The notes beneath the pieces were generated by a model, which did no database searches, was not told where the DNA came from, and worked only from the letters and a program-made list of their open reading frames with translations. Of a stretch of DNA of 64,000 nucleotides, positions 51,923 through 60,363 are shown piece by piece (the first letter of the stretch is position 1; the number at the start of each line of letters is the position of its first letter). Source of the DNA: Sulfuritalea sp. Lineage in GTDB: Bacteria > Pseudomonadota > Gammaproteobacteria > Burkholderiales > Rhodocyclaceae. Position numbers and translations under genes: made by a program. The DNA lies in the NCBI GenBank assembly GCA_023229545.1, contig JALNZB010000012.1, forward strand, positions 14,357 to 78,356. The letters run 5' to 3'.

Positions 51923-52722
51923 GGTTTCAGCTCCTGTAGCCAGTCGAGGATTTGCCGGGCGGGTTTTCCCCAGTCGCGTTCGAGCATCAGGCCGTGGCCC
52001 AGGCCGGGAAAAATATGGGCGTCCACATCGTAGCTGCGGGCGGTCATTTCAACCAGCGATGCGGGGATCAGGTGATCGAGTTCCGCGCCTTGCACCAGCA
52101 GCGACGTGCGTTTGACACGCGCGGTGCGCGGCATGCCGAACAGCGACATGTCCCAGAGGGCGCGATGCGATTCGGCTTGCGAACCCTTGTAGAAGCGCTT
52201 CAGGTCATCCAGCGCTACCGGCTGGGCAAACAGGGCATCGCGCAGGGTTTCCAGCGAGGCCTTGCCGCCGCTCATCATGCTGTTCAGGTCCTTCATCAGG
52301 TCCGGTTTCGCGAACATCATGCCCAACCCCGCCGACAGGAGGCCTTGCGGCGGCACCGCGCACATCAGCACCGCGCCGGGGGCGACATGATCTTCCAGGT
52401 ACTTCTGCACCACGAAGCCGCCCATCGAATGCCCGATCAATACCGGCGGCGCCGGCAGCGCGGCGGCCACGGTCGCGACATCACGCACATAGTCGTCGAT
52501 CGAGAAGCTGTCGAGATGCTTGCACCCCGGCGATCCGCCGTGTCCGGAAAGACTCACGGCATAGGCCGCGTAACCGGCTTCGGCAAAATACGGCAGGAAA
52601 TGCTCCTCCCAGCACCAGGCGGCCGTATAGGCGCCGTGGACAAAAAGCAGCGGTGTCGGACGCATCTCGCCCGCCGGTGCGCGCACCAGGACTTCATGAT
52701 GTTCGAATCGGGGCATATTCAT
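51919..52722 (-). CDS. alpha/beta hydrolase
   Basis: A 267-residue serine hydrolase. The oxyanion block is LLFVHGAYTAAWCWEEHFLPYFAEAG. SLSGHGGSPG, the nucleophile elbow LIGHSMGGFVVQKYLE, a late aspartate in LVQGAELDHLIPASLV and a histidine in FPGLGHGLMLERDW complete the triad. ATG 52722 gives the family N-terminus; a much longer in-frame extension is not supported. It is followed by the DUF1840 gene with a four-base overlap. The substrate is unknown. Confidence 0.87.
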   Translation of the reverse strand: MNMPRFEHHEVLVRAPAGEMRPTPLLFVHGAYTAAWCWEEHFLPYFAEAGYAAYAVSLSGHGGSPGCKHLDSFSIDDYVRDVATVAAALPAPPVLIGHSMGGFVVQKYLEDHVAPGAVLMCAVPPQGLLSAGLGMMFAKPDLMKDLNSMMSGGKASLETLRDALFAQPVALDDLKRFYKGSQAESHRALWDMSLFGMPRTARVKRTSLLVQGAELDHLIPASLVEMTARSYDVDAHIFPGLGHGLMLERDWGKPARQILDWLQELKP

Positions 52723-52773
52723 TGCGACAAGTTGTAAAGGCTCTAAGATGCTTGCCTTGGACAATCTTACCGC

Positions 52774-52980
52774 GTGCCATCCATGCTGAAATGGCTGATC
52801 GTTCTGGGCGTTGCTGTTTTTGTGGTCGGGCTGTTGCAGCCCCGCTTGGCGCGCCTGCTGCAACTGGGGCGGTTGCCGGGCGATCTGCGTCTGCGTTGGC
52901 GCGGCAAGGACTACGTCTTTCCCTTTGCCTCGGCGATTCTCCTGTCGCTGATCGCCGGCCTCATCGGACGCCTGCTGTAA
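52774..52980 (+). CDS. DUF2905 small membrane protein
   Basis: A 68-residue protein with two membrane helices ([17 protein letters not shown] and [20 protein letters not shown]). The connecting loop [26 protein letters not shown] matches DUF2905. The start may be ATG 52774 or 52783. Its 3' end overlaps the convergent cca gene by 20 bases. The function is not known. Confidence 0.82.
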   Translation: MPSMLKWLIVLGVAVFVVGLLQPRLARLLQLGRLPGDLRLRWRGKDYVFPFASAILLSLIAGLIGRLL

Positions 52981-54205
52981 GCTCCCGCAAGGCGTCCACG
53001 CGTGCGGCGCCGATGGCGCGGGCGATGGCTTGCGGGTCGGCTCCGTCTTCACCGGTGCGCGTCACGGTGGCGCGGGCGATGGCTCCGGCATCCACGGCAC
53101 GTACCGCCGCCAGAGCGGCGCGCCACGACAAGGCCGGCGGGTAGTCGCGTTCTTCCCAGCCCAACCGACCGCGATAATCCGCCTCGCAGGCGAGCAGTAT
53201 CAACTCGAAGCGCTCCGGTCGGCGCAGGGCATCGCAGCGTTCGAGCAGAGTCAGTTTGGTTTCCGGACGCAACTCGGCGACGCGGTGCATGTCGCCATGA
53301 AAACGCGCCACCAGACGTGCCACGTCGCGGCAATCCGTAGGCACGCGCAGGCGTTCGCAAACTGGCTCCAGCAAGGCCACGCTCTTCGCTTCGTGGCCGT
53401 GGTGGCGCGGCAGAATGTCGACCGGTGTGCGCGCTTTGCCCAGATCGTGCATCAGTGCGGCAAAGCGCGCCGGCAAGGCGGCTCCGAGTCGCGCCGCCAT
53501 GTCGACCACCATCATCACATGCACGCCGGTGTCGATTTCGGGATGAAAGTCGGCACGCTGCGGTACGCCCCACAGGGCGTCGAGTTCGGGCAACAGGCGC
53601 CGCAGCGCGCCGCATTCGCGCAGCGTCTCGAACATCCGCGAGGGCCGGGCCTCCATCAGGCCGCGCGCCAGCTCCTGCCAGACGCGCTCGGGCACCAGCG
53701 CGTCGACTTCGCCGGCGGCGACCATGCCGCGCATCAGTTCCAGCGTTTTCGTGGCAATCGAGAAGTCGGCGAAGCGCGCCGCGAAACGCGCCACGCGCAA
53801 TATGCGTACGGGATCTTCGGCAAAGGCCGGCGAGACATGGCGCAACACGCGCGCCGCGAGGTCGGCACTGCCGCCGTGGGGATCGATGATCGCCCCCGCA
53901 TCATCCATGGCCATGGCATTGATGGTCAGATCGCGGCGGACGAGGTCCTGTTCCAGCGTCACTCCTGGCGCGGCGTGGAAGGCAAAGCCGGTATAGCCCG
54001 GCGCGGTCTTGCGTTCGGTGCGCGCCAGCGCGTATTCCTCATGGCTTTGCGGATGCAGGAACACCGGAAAATCGCGCCCGACCGCGACAAAGCCGCGCGC
54101 CAGCATGTCCTGCGGCGTGGCGCCGACCACCACCCAGTCGCGATCCTTGACCGGCAGGCCGAGCAGTTCATCGCGCACTGCGCCACCCACGGCGTAGATT
54201 TCCAT
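52961..54205 (-). CDS. cca: Cca, multifunctional tRNA nucleotidyltransferase
   Basis: Adds or repairs the 3' CCA of tRNA. It has 414 residues. The class II nucleotidyltransferase head has [57 protein letters not shown] with its Asp, [19 protein letters not shown] and [16 protein letters not shown]. The C-terminal HD phosphohydrolase domain has [13 protein letters not shown] and HHGHEAKSV, so this is the long proteobacterial form with phosphatase/phosphodiesterase domain. Confidence 0.95.
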   Translation of the reverse strand: MEIYAVGGAVRDELLGLPVKDRDWVVVGATPQDMLARGFVAVGRDFPVFLHPQSHEEYALARTERKTAPGYTGFAFHAAPGVTLEQDLVRRDLTINAMAMDDAGAIIDPHGGSADLAARVLRHVSPAFAEDPVRILRVARFAARFADFSIATKTLELMRGMVAAGEVDALVPERVWQELARGLMEARPSRMFETLRECGALRRLLPELDALWGVPQRADFHPEIDTGVHVMMVVDMAARLGAALPARFAALMHDLGKARTPVDILPRHHGHEAKSVALLEPVCERLRVPTDCRDVARLVARFHGDMHRVAELRPETKLTLLERCDALRRPERFELILLACEADYRGRLGWEERDYPPALSWRAALAAVRAVDAGAIARATVTRTGEDGADPQAIARAIGAARVDALRELTAGVR

Positions 54206-54217
54206 GGCCGACCGTTG

Positions 54218-55129
54218 TCAGCCGCGCAAGTAAGTTGGCGCCACGATTTCGAGTGGCGTCGCGACGCGACCGAAAGGCAGTGTGCAGCCTACATCGCAAA
54301 CACTGGCGACGCGCATGGAGCGGATGTTGTCGCGCGTCATCGGCCCATTGGGAATGAACTCCATGGCCCAGGCTTGCAGCCACGCGACGGCCTCGGGCAA
54401 ACCGATGACGAGGCGCGGATGGCCCGCAACCGCGACCGCGTAGCTGACCAATTCGCGCAGGTTGTACTGTGTCGGGCCGCAAAGATCATAGGTGGCGCCG
54501 ATAGTTTCCGGACGCAGCAGACTATCCGCCACGACGGCGGCGACATCCTCCACCCACACCGGCTGGAAACGCGCATTGGCGCCCGCCAGCGGAAAGAAAG
54601 GTGCGATTCTCGCCAGACGAGCGAACAGGGTGAGGAAAGAATCTCCCGCGCCGAAAATCACCGAAGGACGGAACAGCGTGAGATCGAGTCCCGCTTCGCG
54701 CAGCACCGCCTCGCCCGCCGCCTTGGAGCGCAGATAACCGGAAGGCGCATCGACCGCCGCCTTCAGTGCGGAGACATGCAACACCCGACGCACCCCGGCG
54801 GTCCTGGCTGCGGCGGCGATTTTTTGCGGCAGTTCAACATGGGCGCGGGCGAAGCCCTTGCCATACGGTTCGCCTTCACCGCCCTTCAGGACACCGACCA
54901 GGCTAATGACGGCGTCCTGGCCGGTCATCAGTCGGGCGAGCGTCGCGGGATCATGCACGTCGGCTTCGATAATGCTTGCAGTAGGCAGCACCAGCAAATG
55001 CTTGGCGCGTTCCCGCCGCCGCGTCGGCAGGGTGAAGCAACAGTCGGCGCTGGCAGGACGGCGCGCCAATTCGCGTACGATGGCCGAACCGAGAAATCCG
55101 GTGCCGCCAATCACAAGGACGTTCTTCAT
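54218..55129 (-). CDS. NAD-dependent epimerase/dehydratase of the NDUFA9-like group
   Basis: A 303-residue extended short-chain dehydrogenase. The cofactor fold is NVLVIGGTGFLGSAIVRELA. VISLVGVL, SALKAAVDAPSGYLRSKAAGEAVL (Tyr and Lys) and FRPSVIFGAGDSF follow. This group resembles complex I subunit NDUFA9 and is often annotated as a nucleoside-diphosphate-sugar epimerase. It starts within the slt stop (four-base overlap). A dispersed-repeat copy encodes RRPASADCCF in the first loop after the Rossmann motif. Confidence 0.85.
   Translation of the reverse strand: MKNVLVIGGTGFLGSAIVRELARRPASADCCFTLPTRRRERAKHLLVLPTASIIEADVHDPATLARLMTGQDAVISLVGVLKGGEGEPYGKGFARAHVELPQKIAAAARTAGVRRVLHVSALKAAVDAPSGYLRSKAAGEAVLREAGLDLTLFRPSVIFGAGDSFLTLFARLARIAPFFPLAGANARFQPVWVEDVAAVVADSLLRPETIGATYDLCGPTQYNLRELVSYAVAVAGHPRLVIGLPEAVAWLQAWAMEFIPNGPMTRDNIRSMRVASVCDVGCTLPFGRVATPLEIVAPTYLRG
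55042..55064 (+). repeat. dispersed short repeat, copy 17 (inside epimerase gene, antisense)
   Basis: AGTCGGCGCTGGCAGG then ACGGCGC. On the coding strand it gives RRPASAD, the same peptide as in the metH linker copy. Confidence 0.8.
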
Positions 55130-57102
55130 GGCAGTTCCTCCACTCCCGTCTCGCCCTGTCCGCGCGCACCAACCATCCCCAGCACAGCTTTCAGCGACTG
55201 CGGCTTGCCCTCGAACAGGGTGTTGTAATACACGGCGTTGCTCATGACCTTTTTCACGTAGTCACGGGTTTCGGAGAATGGGATGGTCTCGGCGTAGATC
55301 GCGCCTTCCAGGGGTTGTTCCGCGCGCCATCTGCGGGCGCGGCTGGGGCCGGCGTTGTAGGCGGCGGAGGCCAGCACCGGATGATTATCGAGCGACTTCA
55401 ATACCATCTTCATATAGTGGGTGCCGAGCGTGACATTGGTATCCATTTCAGCCACCTTGGACGGATGGAAATTGCTCAGATTGATTTTCTTTGCCACCCA
55501 TTTTGCCGTGGCCGGCATGAGCTGCATGAGCCCCTTGGCGCCCACCGAAGACTTTGCATTCGTGATGAAGCGAGATTCCTGCCGCATCAGGCCATACACC
55601 CAGCCGCTATTGAGGGCGAGTTCGCCGGCCTTTGGCAGCACGCGGTCGCTGAACGGCGCGATGTAGCGCAGGCTGTAATTGTGCTGCGTTTGCGTGCGGT
55701 CAGCCGTGTTGATGGCCCGATCCCACACTTCCTGCTGTTTGGCAAACTCCGCCGCTGCCAGCAAAGCCCTGTCGTCCATGCCGCGCAGGGACCACGCCCA
55801 TTCGCGTATGCCTTCGACGCGCATATCGACGCGGAACAATGCCAGCGCGCGCTGGAAACCTTGATTCGCCGCAGCGGCGGCCAATTCCTCGATACTGGGA
55901 GGAGTTGCGCGCGGCGGTACTTCAATGGCACGGCCCAGCTCCTCGTCGGCCAGGTTGCCGTAGAAATTAGGTTGGCCGCCGATCTTCAGGTAGAGCGTGC
56001 GCGCCTCGCCAGCCTGGCCGCCGGCGGTCAGCGCACGGCCCTGCCAATAGGTCCAGTCCGGCTGTGCGGATACAGCCGGCGGCATCGCCAGAATCGTCCG
56101 GCGCACGGCGGCCCAGTCGTGCGCCCGCAGGGCAGCGCGAACCTGCCAAGCCAGCTGTTCATTGGACAAGACCGTGTCGGCGGCCTTTTCATACCAGGCC
56201 AGTGCCTCCGGCTGATGCCTCAGCGCCGCCTGCCAGGCAAGCTGACCCCAGGCATAGGCGCGCTCTTCGGCGCCAAAGCGCGACTCGATGCGGGCAAGGC
56301 GTTTTGCGGCATCCTGTGGGTCATTTCTGGCTAGGCGCTGCACGGCGAACAGCGCCACTTCGCGTCCGCCGCGCGTGGCGGCGAAACCGGCAGGGAGCTT
56401 ATCGAGATGGCGACTCGGCGCTTGCGCGATGGACTCCAGACCATGCCCGTCAAAACCTTCGGCGCCCGGCAAATAGGCTGCCGCGCTGCGGGCGGCGCTC
56501 ACCCGCTTGGCTTCAAAGAGTCGGCGCACGCGCTGCCAGATATCTTCCACCGACAAGCTCTTCGTCGCTACAAGCTGGTCGACCAGCGCCTCGCAGGCCT
56601 GCGGCAGATCCTGGCCGCTGCTCCATAGCGTTCGCACCGTGTTGGCTGTGTCTGCGGCCTGCGCCGCATAGCAGGTCACTTCAGCGTCGGGCACAGCCAG
56701 CGCCGGCAGCTCGCGCCGGAAACTCTCCCAGTCCCCCTTTTTGCCCAGCACGCGCAACCAGTCGCCCCGCAATTTCTCGGCCAGATAGGCGCCAGAGTGG
56801 CGGTTCAGATAGTCGGGCACCCCGCTGTCGTCGCCATCGTCAAGTCGCAGCCGCAAGGCCCAGTACTCGGCCCAGGCGTGTAGCGGATGTCCTTGCAGCA
56901 CCTCCGTCTGACGCCCAAGGCGCACCCGCTCGCCGTTGCGAAAGGCATCCCGCGCGACAAGAAACGCCGTGTCGCCACGGGCGACGAAAGCTCCCGAAGG
57001 GGCGCACCGCGCCGGCGCCGACACCACGGCGATCGCGCACGAAAAAGCCGCAACAAGGGCAATTCGCGATGGAGACATGGCGGGCTTGAGGTTATAGTTC
57101 AT
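55126..57102 (-). CDS. slt: soluble lytic murein transglycosylase (Slt)
   Basis: A 658-residue periplasmic peptidoglycan lyase. A signal sequence (ALVAAFSCAIAVVSAPARCA) is followed by a long superhelical all-alpha region, the Slt70 doughnut. The C-terminal catalytic domain has VYGLMRQESRFITNAKSSVGAKGLMQLMPATA with the catalytic Glu, then TLGTHYMKMVL and ASAAYNAGPSRARRW. ATG 57102 or ATG 57078 can serve as start; the second still keeps the signal peptide. It is divergent from the 5-formyl-THF cyclo-ligase gene. Confidence 0.93.
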   Translation of the reverse strand: MNYNLKPAMSPSRIALVAAFSCAIAVVSAPARCAPSGAFVARGDTAFLVARDAFRNGERVRLGRQTEVLQGHPLHAWAEYWALRLRLDDGDDSGVPDYLNRHSGAYLAEKLRGDWLRVLGKKGDWESFRRELPALAVPDAEVTCYAAQAADTANTVRTLWSSGQDLPQACEALVDQLVATKSLSVEDIWQRVRRLFEAKRVSAARSAAAYLPGAEGFDGHGLESIAQAPSRHLDKLPAGFAATRGGREVALFAVQRLARNDPQDAAKRLARIESRFGAEERAYAWGQLAWQAALRHQPEALAWYEKAADTVLSNEQLAWQVRAALRAHDWAAVRRTILAMPPAVSAQPDWTYWQGRALTAGGQAGEARTLYLKIGGQPNFYGNLADEELGRAIEVPPRATPPSIEELAAAAANQGFQRALALFRVDMRVEGIREWAWSLRGMDDRALLAAAEFAKQQEVWDRAINTADRTQTQHNYSLRYIAPFSDRVLPKAGELALNSGWVYGLMRQESRFITNAKSSVGAKGLMQLMPATAKWVAKKINLSNFHPSKVAEMDTNVTLGTHYMKMVLKSLDNHPVLASAAYNAGPSRARRWRAEQPLEGAIYAETIPFSETRDYVKKVMSNAVYYNTLFEGKPQSLKAVLGMVGARGQGETGVEELP

Positions 57103-57144
57103 CCAATATTTCTGTATTGACTCGTTCCTGCTCCACGTTAGCAC

Positions 57145-57744
57145 ATGCCCGCACCCTTTTCGTCTGGCGAACACACCGCCGATTCCTCTGTTTTTCGCGC
57201 CGCGCTGCGACGAGAGAGACTGGCTGCACGCCTGGCACTCGACGCCAACGCCCACGCTGCGCTTTCCGCCCGGATCGAGGCGCATCTCGCGACGCTGCTG
57301 ACGCCGTTTCCGCCGAAAATTCTGGCCTTCTGCGCGCCGATGCGCGGCGAGTTCGATATGCGACCACTGGCGTCCCTCCTGATTGAGCGCGGTTGGCGAG
57401 CGGCGATGCCGGTTGTCGACGCTGCGGATACGCCGATGAGTTTTCGTACCTGGACACCTTCGTCGGCTATGGGTGTCGACCGCCACGGTATTCCGATTCC
57501 GCAGGGCGGCCCGAATATCGTCCCCGACATCGTGCTGCTGCCTTTGGTAGCGTTCGACGCGCAAGGCTTTCGCTTGGGCTACGGCGGTGGCTACTTCGAC
57601 CGCACGCTGGCGATACTGGTTCCGCGCCCTTTGGCGATTGGCGTTGGCTTCGAACTGGGGCGCGTGACTGACATCCGGCCGCAGGCGCACGACATACGCC
57701 TTGATGCCGTGGTCACCGAGATTGGCATCGTGCGTCACTCGTAG
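57145..57744 (+). CDS. 5-formyltetrahydrofolate cyclo-ligase
   Basis: A 199-residue enzyme converting 5-formyl-THF to methenyl-THF with ATP. It has the N-terminal RAALRRERLAARLALD basic helix, ILAFCAPMRGEFDMRPL, and the late family block DIVLLPLVAFDAQGFRLGYGGGYFDRTLA. It fits the YgfA/MTHFS family. No 6S RNA gene is apparent beside it, since only 42 bases separate it from slt. Confidence 0.92.
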   Translation: MPAPFSSGEHTADSSVFRAALRRERLAARLALDANAHAALSARIEAHLATLLTPFPPKILAFCAPMRGEFDMRPLASLLIERGWRAAMPVVDAADTPMSFRTWTPSSAMGVDRHGIPIPQGGPNIVPDIVLLPLVAFDAQGFRLGYGGGYFDRTLAILVPRPLAIGVGFELGRVTDIRPQAHDIRLDAVVTEIGIVRHS

Positions 57745-57789
57745 AGCAGAAATATCTTTAACTTTTGGTCGCTGTTCAAGGCATACCTC

Positions 57790-57817
57790 TTGCATCCGTC
57801 GCGATTTCGTTTAATCT
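57790..57817 (+). promoter_or_regulatory. candidate promoter of the HDOD gene
   Basis: TTGCAT at 57790-57795 and TAATCT at 57812-57817, spacing 16. The start codon is only eight bases past the -10 box, so the transcript might have almost no leader. Support is weak. Confidence 0.35.
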
Positions 57818-57825
57818 GAACTCGT

Positions 57826-58731
57826 ATGAGCAGCGAAAGCTTTCCACTCCTTGTCTTTCAACCCACGCTTGGCCCTAGTCAGGAGTGGGCTTGTGTGCGT
57901 GTGCGCGGCGCCGAATCGGCCGATGCGGCGACCCTGAAACGGCTGTTCGATGAATTCGGGCTGGCCGAGGCGATTCCGGGTTTGGTCTGCCTGCTGCCTG
58001 CCAGCGCGATTGCACAGATCGACGTTACGGCGCTTCCTTCCGGGCTGGTGGTGCAGCCCGATACAGGTGCCCCGCCACCGGTAGCGCCGGCCCCCGCCCC
58101 GTGCAAAGGCCCGACACAGACCTTGCTGTTGAAAATTCTCGCCCAAATCACCCGCGATGCCGAAACCCGCGATATCGAAGCCACGCTGAAGCATGATCCA
58201 CAACTCTCGGTGCAATTGCTGCGGCTGGTAAATTCGGTGGCTTTTTCACCTACTACGCGCATCAACAGTTTTGCCCATGCCATCACTCTGCTCGGCCGCC
58301 GGCAATTGCAACGCTGGTTGCAGCTCCTGCTTTATGCGAGCCAAACGCCCGGTACCTTGGGTAATCCACTACTGACCAGCGCCGCGTTGCGCGCCACACT
58401 GATGGAAGGTCTGTGCAAAGCCAGTGGAAGCGACCGGACAACGCAGGACCAAGCGTTCATGGTCGGCATGTTCTCGCTGCTCGAAGCACTGTTTTCGCAA
58501 CCGCTCGCCAAAATCATCGGGCCACTGCGATTGGCGCAGGAGGTCAGTAACGCACTACTGCAACATGCGGGGACGCTGGGAGACCTGCTGACACTGGTCG
58601 AAGCGGCGGAACAAGGGCCGGAGATGGTCGGTCCGGCGTTAGAGCGAACCGGAATCAGTAACGAAGTCTGGTGCAAAGCGCAGATTGAGGCGTTGCGCTG
58701 GACACTGCAAGTCAGTCAGGAACAACAATAG
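57826..58731 (+). CDS. HDOD domain protein
   Basis: A 301-residue cytosolic signalling protein. Residues 1-90 form a degenerate N-terminal module with a Pro/Ala linker (APPPVAPAPAPCKGP). From about 95 the HDOD fold is clear: LLLKILAQITRDAETRDIEATLKHDPQLSVQLLRLVNS, INSFAHAITLLGRRQLQRWLQLLLY and MVGMFSLLEALF. The layout resembles EAL-HDOD (YuxH-type) proteins in which the EAL part is reduced. No catalytic HD pair is seen, so it probably acts through protein contacts. Confidence 0.85.
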   Translation: MSSESFPLLVFQPTLGPSQEWACVRVRGAESADAATLKRLFDEFGLAEAIPGLVCLLPASAIAQIDVTALPSGLVVQPDTGAPPPVAPAPAPCKGPTQTLLLKILAQITRDAETRDIEATLKHDPQLSVQLLRLVNSVAFSPTTRINSFAHAITLLGRRQLQRWLQLLLYASQTPGTLGNPLLTSAALRATLMEGLCKASGSDRTTQDQAFMVGMFSLLEALFSQPLAKIIGPLRLAQEVSNALLQHAGTLGDLLTLVEAAEQGPEMVGPALERTGISNEVWCKAQIEALRWTLQVSQEQQ

Positions 58732-58768
58732 AGTCACCAGCGGAAAGGCTCGCCGCAATGATCGCGGG

Positions 58769-59944
58769 CTAGCCTATCGCCCGAGTCAGCCTCGCCAGAG
58801 CCTCGTTGAGCAGGGCGCGCCGTGTGCCGAAATTGAGGCGCACAAAGCCCGGCGCGCCGAAGTCGGCGCCATCGGAAAGCCACACGCCGTGCTGCTCGAA
58901 GTAACGCGCCGGATTCTCGATGCCATTTTCCGCGACAAACTCACGCGCATCGATCCAGGCTAAATAGGTCGCTTCAACCGGTCGCATATCGAGACCGGGC
59001 GCTGCCGCTACCGCGCGCTCCACGGCGTGCAGATTGCCGCGCAGATAGTCGAGCAATGCCGCGTGCCAGTCATCGCATGAGGTCAGCGCAGCCTCGGTCG
59101 CCACCAGTCCGAGGGCATTGACGTGCGGCACTATGCCGTGCATGGCATCGCGGAAACCACGCCGCAGGGCGCTATCGGGGATGATGGCAAAGGCGCAACC
59201 CAGACCGGGAATGTTGAAGGTCTTGGACGGTGCCAGCAGCGTTATGGTGCGCGCCGCAACCTCAGGGCTAAGCGTGGCGAATAGTCGGTGCTGGCGGGAC
59301 GGTGACAAGATCAGCCCGTTGTGAATTTCATCCGAACACACCACCAGATTGTGCTTTTCGGCGAGTAGCGCGACCTGCCACAACTCGTCCTCATTCCATA
59401 CCCGTCCCGTCGGATTGTGCGGATGACAGAGCAGAAAGAGTTTCGCTTCGCTGGTCTTGAGTACCGCGTCCACCGCGGGGAAATCCCACAGCCAGCCGCT
59501 TGAATCGCACACCAGCGGAGCGCTGGCAACACGCCGACCGGAAAACTTCGGCGCTGATAGAAAAGGAGGATAGATCGGTGTCGCCGTGAACACCCTGTCT
59601 GCCGCAACCCCGACCGTCCGACAGGCGACATTCAGGCCCGACACCAGGCCCGGAAGCCAGACAATCCATTCCGGATCGATGGCCCAACCAAATTTGCGGT
59701 CGAGATAGTCGACCACAGCGTCGATCTGGCTGGCAATGGGCTGGCTGTAGCCGAACACGCCGTGATCGATGCGCTGCCGCAAAGCCGTGATAACTGCCGG
59801 CGGCGCGGCAAAGTCCATGTCCGCGACCCAAAGCGGAATTACCCCCGGAATGACTCCATTCGAGCCACTTCCATTGGCGTACTTCGCCCACTTCAACGAG
59901 TCCGTGCCTGCCCGTTCGAGGACTGCGTCAAAGTCAAAACTCAT
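58769..59944 (-). CDS. PatB/MalY-type PLP C-S lyase or aminotransferase
   Basis: A 391-residue fold-type I PLP enzyme. VIPLWVADMDFAAPPAVITAL is the family N-terminal hallmark. GLNVACRTV, PIYPPFL, LCHPHNPTGRVW, CSDEIHNGLIL and the PLP lysine in LLAPSKTFNIPGLGCAF follow. The end SDGADFGAPGFVRLNFGTRR is also typical. This group includes cystathionine beta-lyases. ATG 59944 is preferred over 59962 because it gives the usual SFDFDAVLER start. A dispersed-repeat copy encodes SPSRQHRLF after the EIHNGLIL block. Confidence 0.88.
   Translation of the reverse strand: MSFDFDAVLERAGTDSLKWAKYANGSGSNGVIPGVIPLWVADMDFAAPPAVITALRQRIDHGVFGYSQPIASQIDAVVDYLDRKFGWAIDPEWIVWLPGLVSGLNVACRTVGVAADRVFTATPIYPPFLSAPKFSGRRVASAPLVCDSSGWLWDFPAVDAVLKTSEAKLFLLCHPHNPTGRVWNEDELWQVALLAEKHNLVVCSDEIHNGLILSPSRQHRLFATLSPEVAARTITLLAPSKTFNIPGLGCAFAIIPDSALRRGFRDAMHGIVPHVNALGLVATEAALTSCDDWHAALLDYLRGNLHAVERAVAAAPGLDMRPVEATYLAWIDAREFVAENGIENPARYFEQHGVWLSDGADFGAPGFVRLNFGTRRALLNEALARLTRAIG
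59283..59304 (+). repeat. dispersed short repeat, copy 18 (inside PatB-like gene, antisense)
   Basis: AGTCGGTGCTGGCGG then GACGGTG. On the coding strand it encodes SPSRQHRL, a third reading frame of the same antisense sequence. A weaker relative lies near 59548-59566. Confidence 0.75.
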
Positions 59945-60363
59945 CTGAATGCATCTGCCCATGGCAGCGAAAAAACTTGGCGGTCGAAACCATGGACTTC
60001 ATGGGTGGGGGCGTATCGGTCCTGTTGGCCGGCACGCATTCGGAATCCAGCGCACCGTCAATAGTGTGACACAAGTCACGCTACGTCAGATCGGTCAACC
60101 GAAGGCACGCTTGCTGCGTTGACAGCGAGGTATACGCTGGCACAAAATTCAGCCGGGGGTGCCATAAGCACAATGCACAATTGTTTTGCTGCGGTTTGTC
60201 GATCGCATTCGGCTTGACATGATTTCATCCGGCCCGTCTGGCTGATTGCAAGGGGCTGCGCTTGTACTAAACTGACGGGGATGCGGGGTTCCGTTCCGAT
60301 ATGCCGATAGATCGCCTCCCGTTCTCGCTTTTCTATTTCGCGTCTACCGCTAAAGGGGTTGCA
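59945..60363. other. divergent regulatory region before the CsgG-like cluster
   Basis: About 420 bases with no credible gene. It contains a CRP/FNR-like palindrome (60065-60080), the string GTCAGATCGGTCAAC (60085-60099), a TTGACA at 60119-60124, another TTGACA at 60214-60219 and a candidate promoter TTGCAA/TAAACT at 60246-60273 with 16-base spacing. An AAGGGG ribosome binding site lies just before ATG 60364. Confidence 0.6.
60065..60080. promoter_or_regulatory. CRP/FNR-like palindrome upstream of the CsgG-like gene
   Basis: TGTGACACAAGTCACG has the layout TGTGA-N6-TCACg of CRP-family sites. The same half sites, GTGA-N6-TCAC, occur at 62592-62609 inside the same cluster. Confidence 0.5.

Noticed and set aside
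53548..53572. Possible further repeat copy in cca (AAAGTCGGCACGCTGCGG...)
   Set aside because: The second half is shifted and poorly matched, and the residues [11 protein letters not shown] are family-conserved. I count it only as doubtful.
57103..57144. 6S RNA gene next to the 5-formyl-THF cyclo-ligase gene
   Set aside because: Only 42 bases separate the genes, too few for 6S RNA upstream, and nothing fitting was seen downstream.
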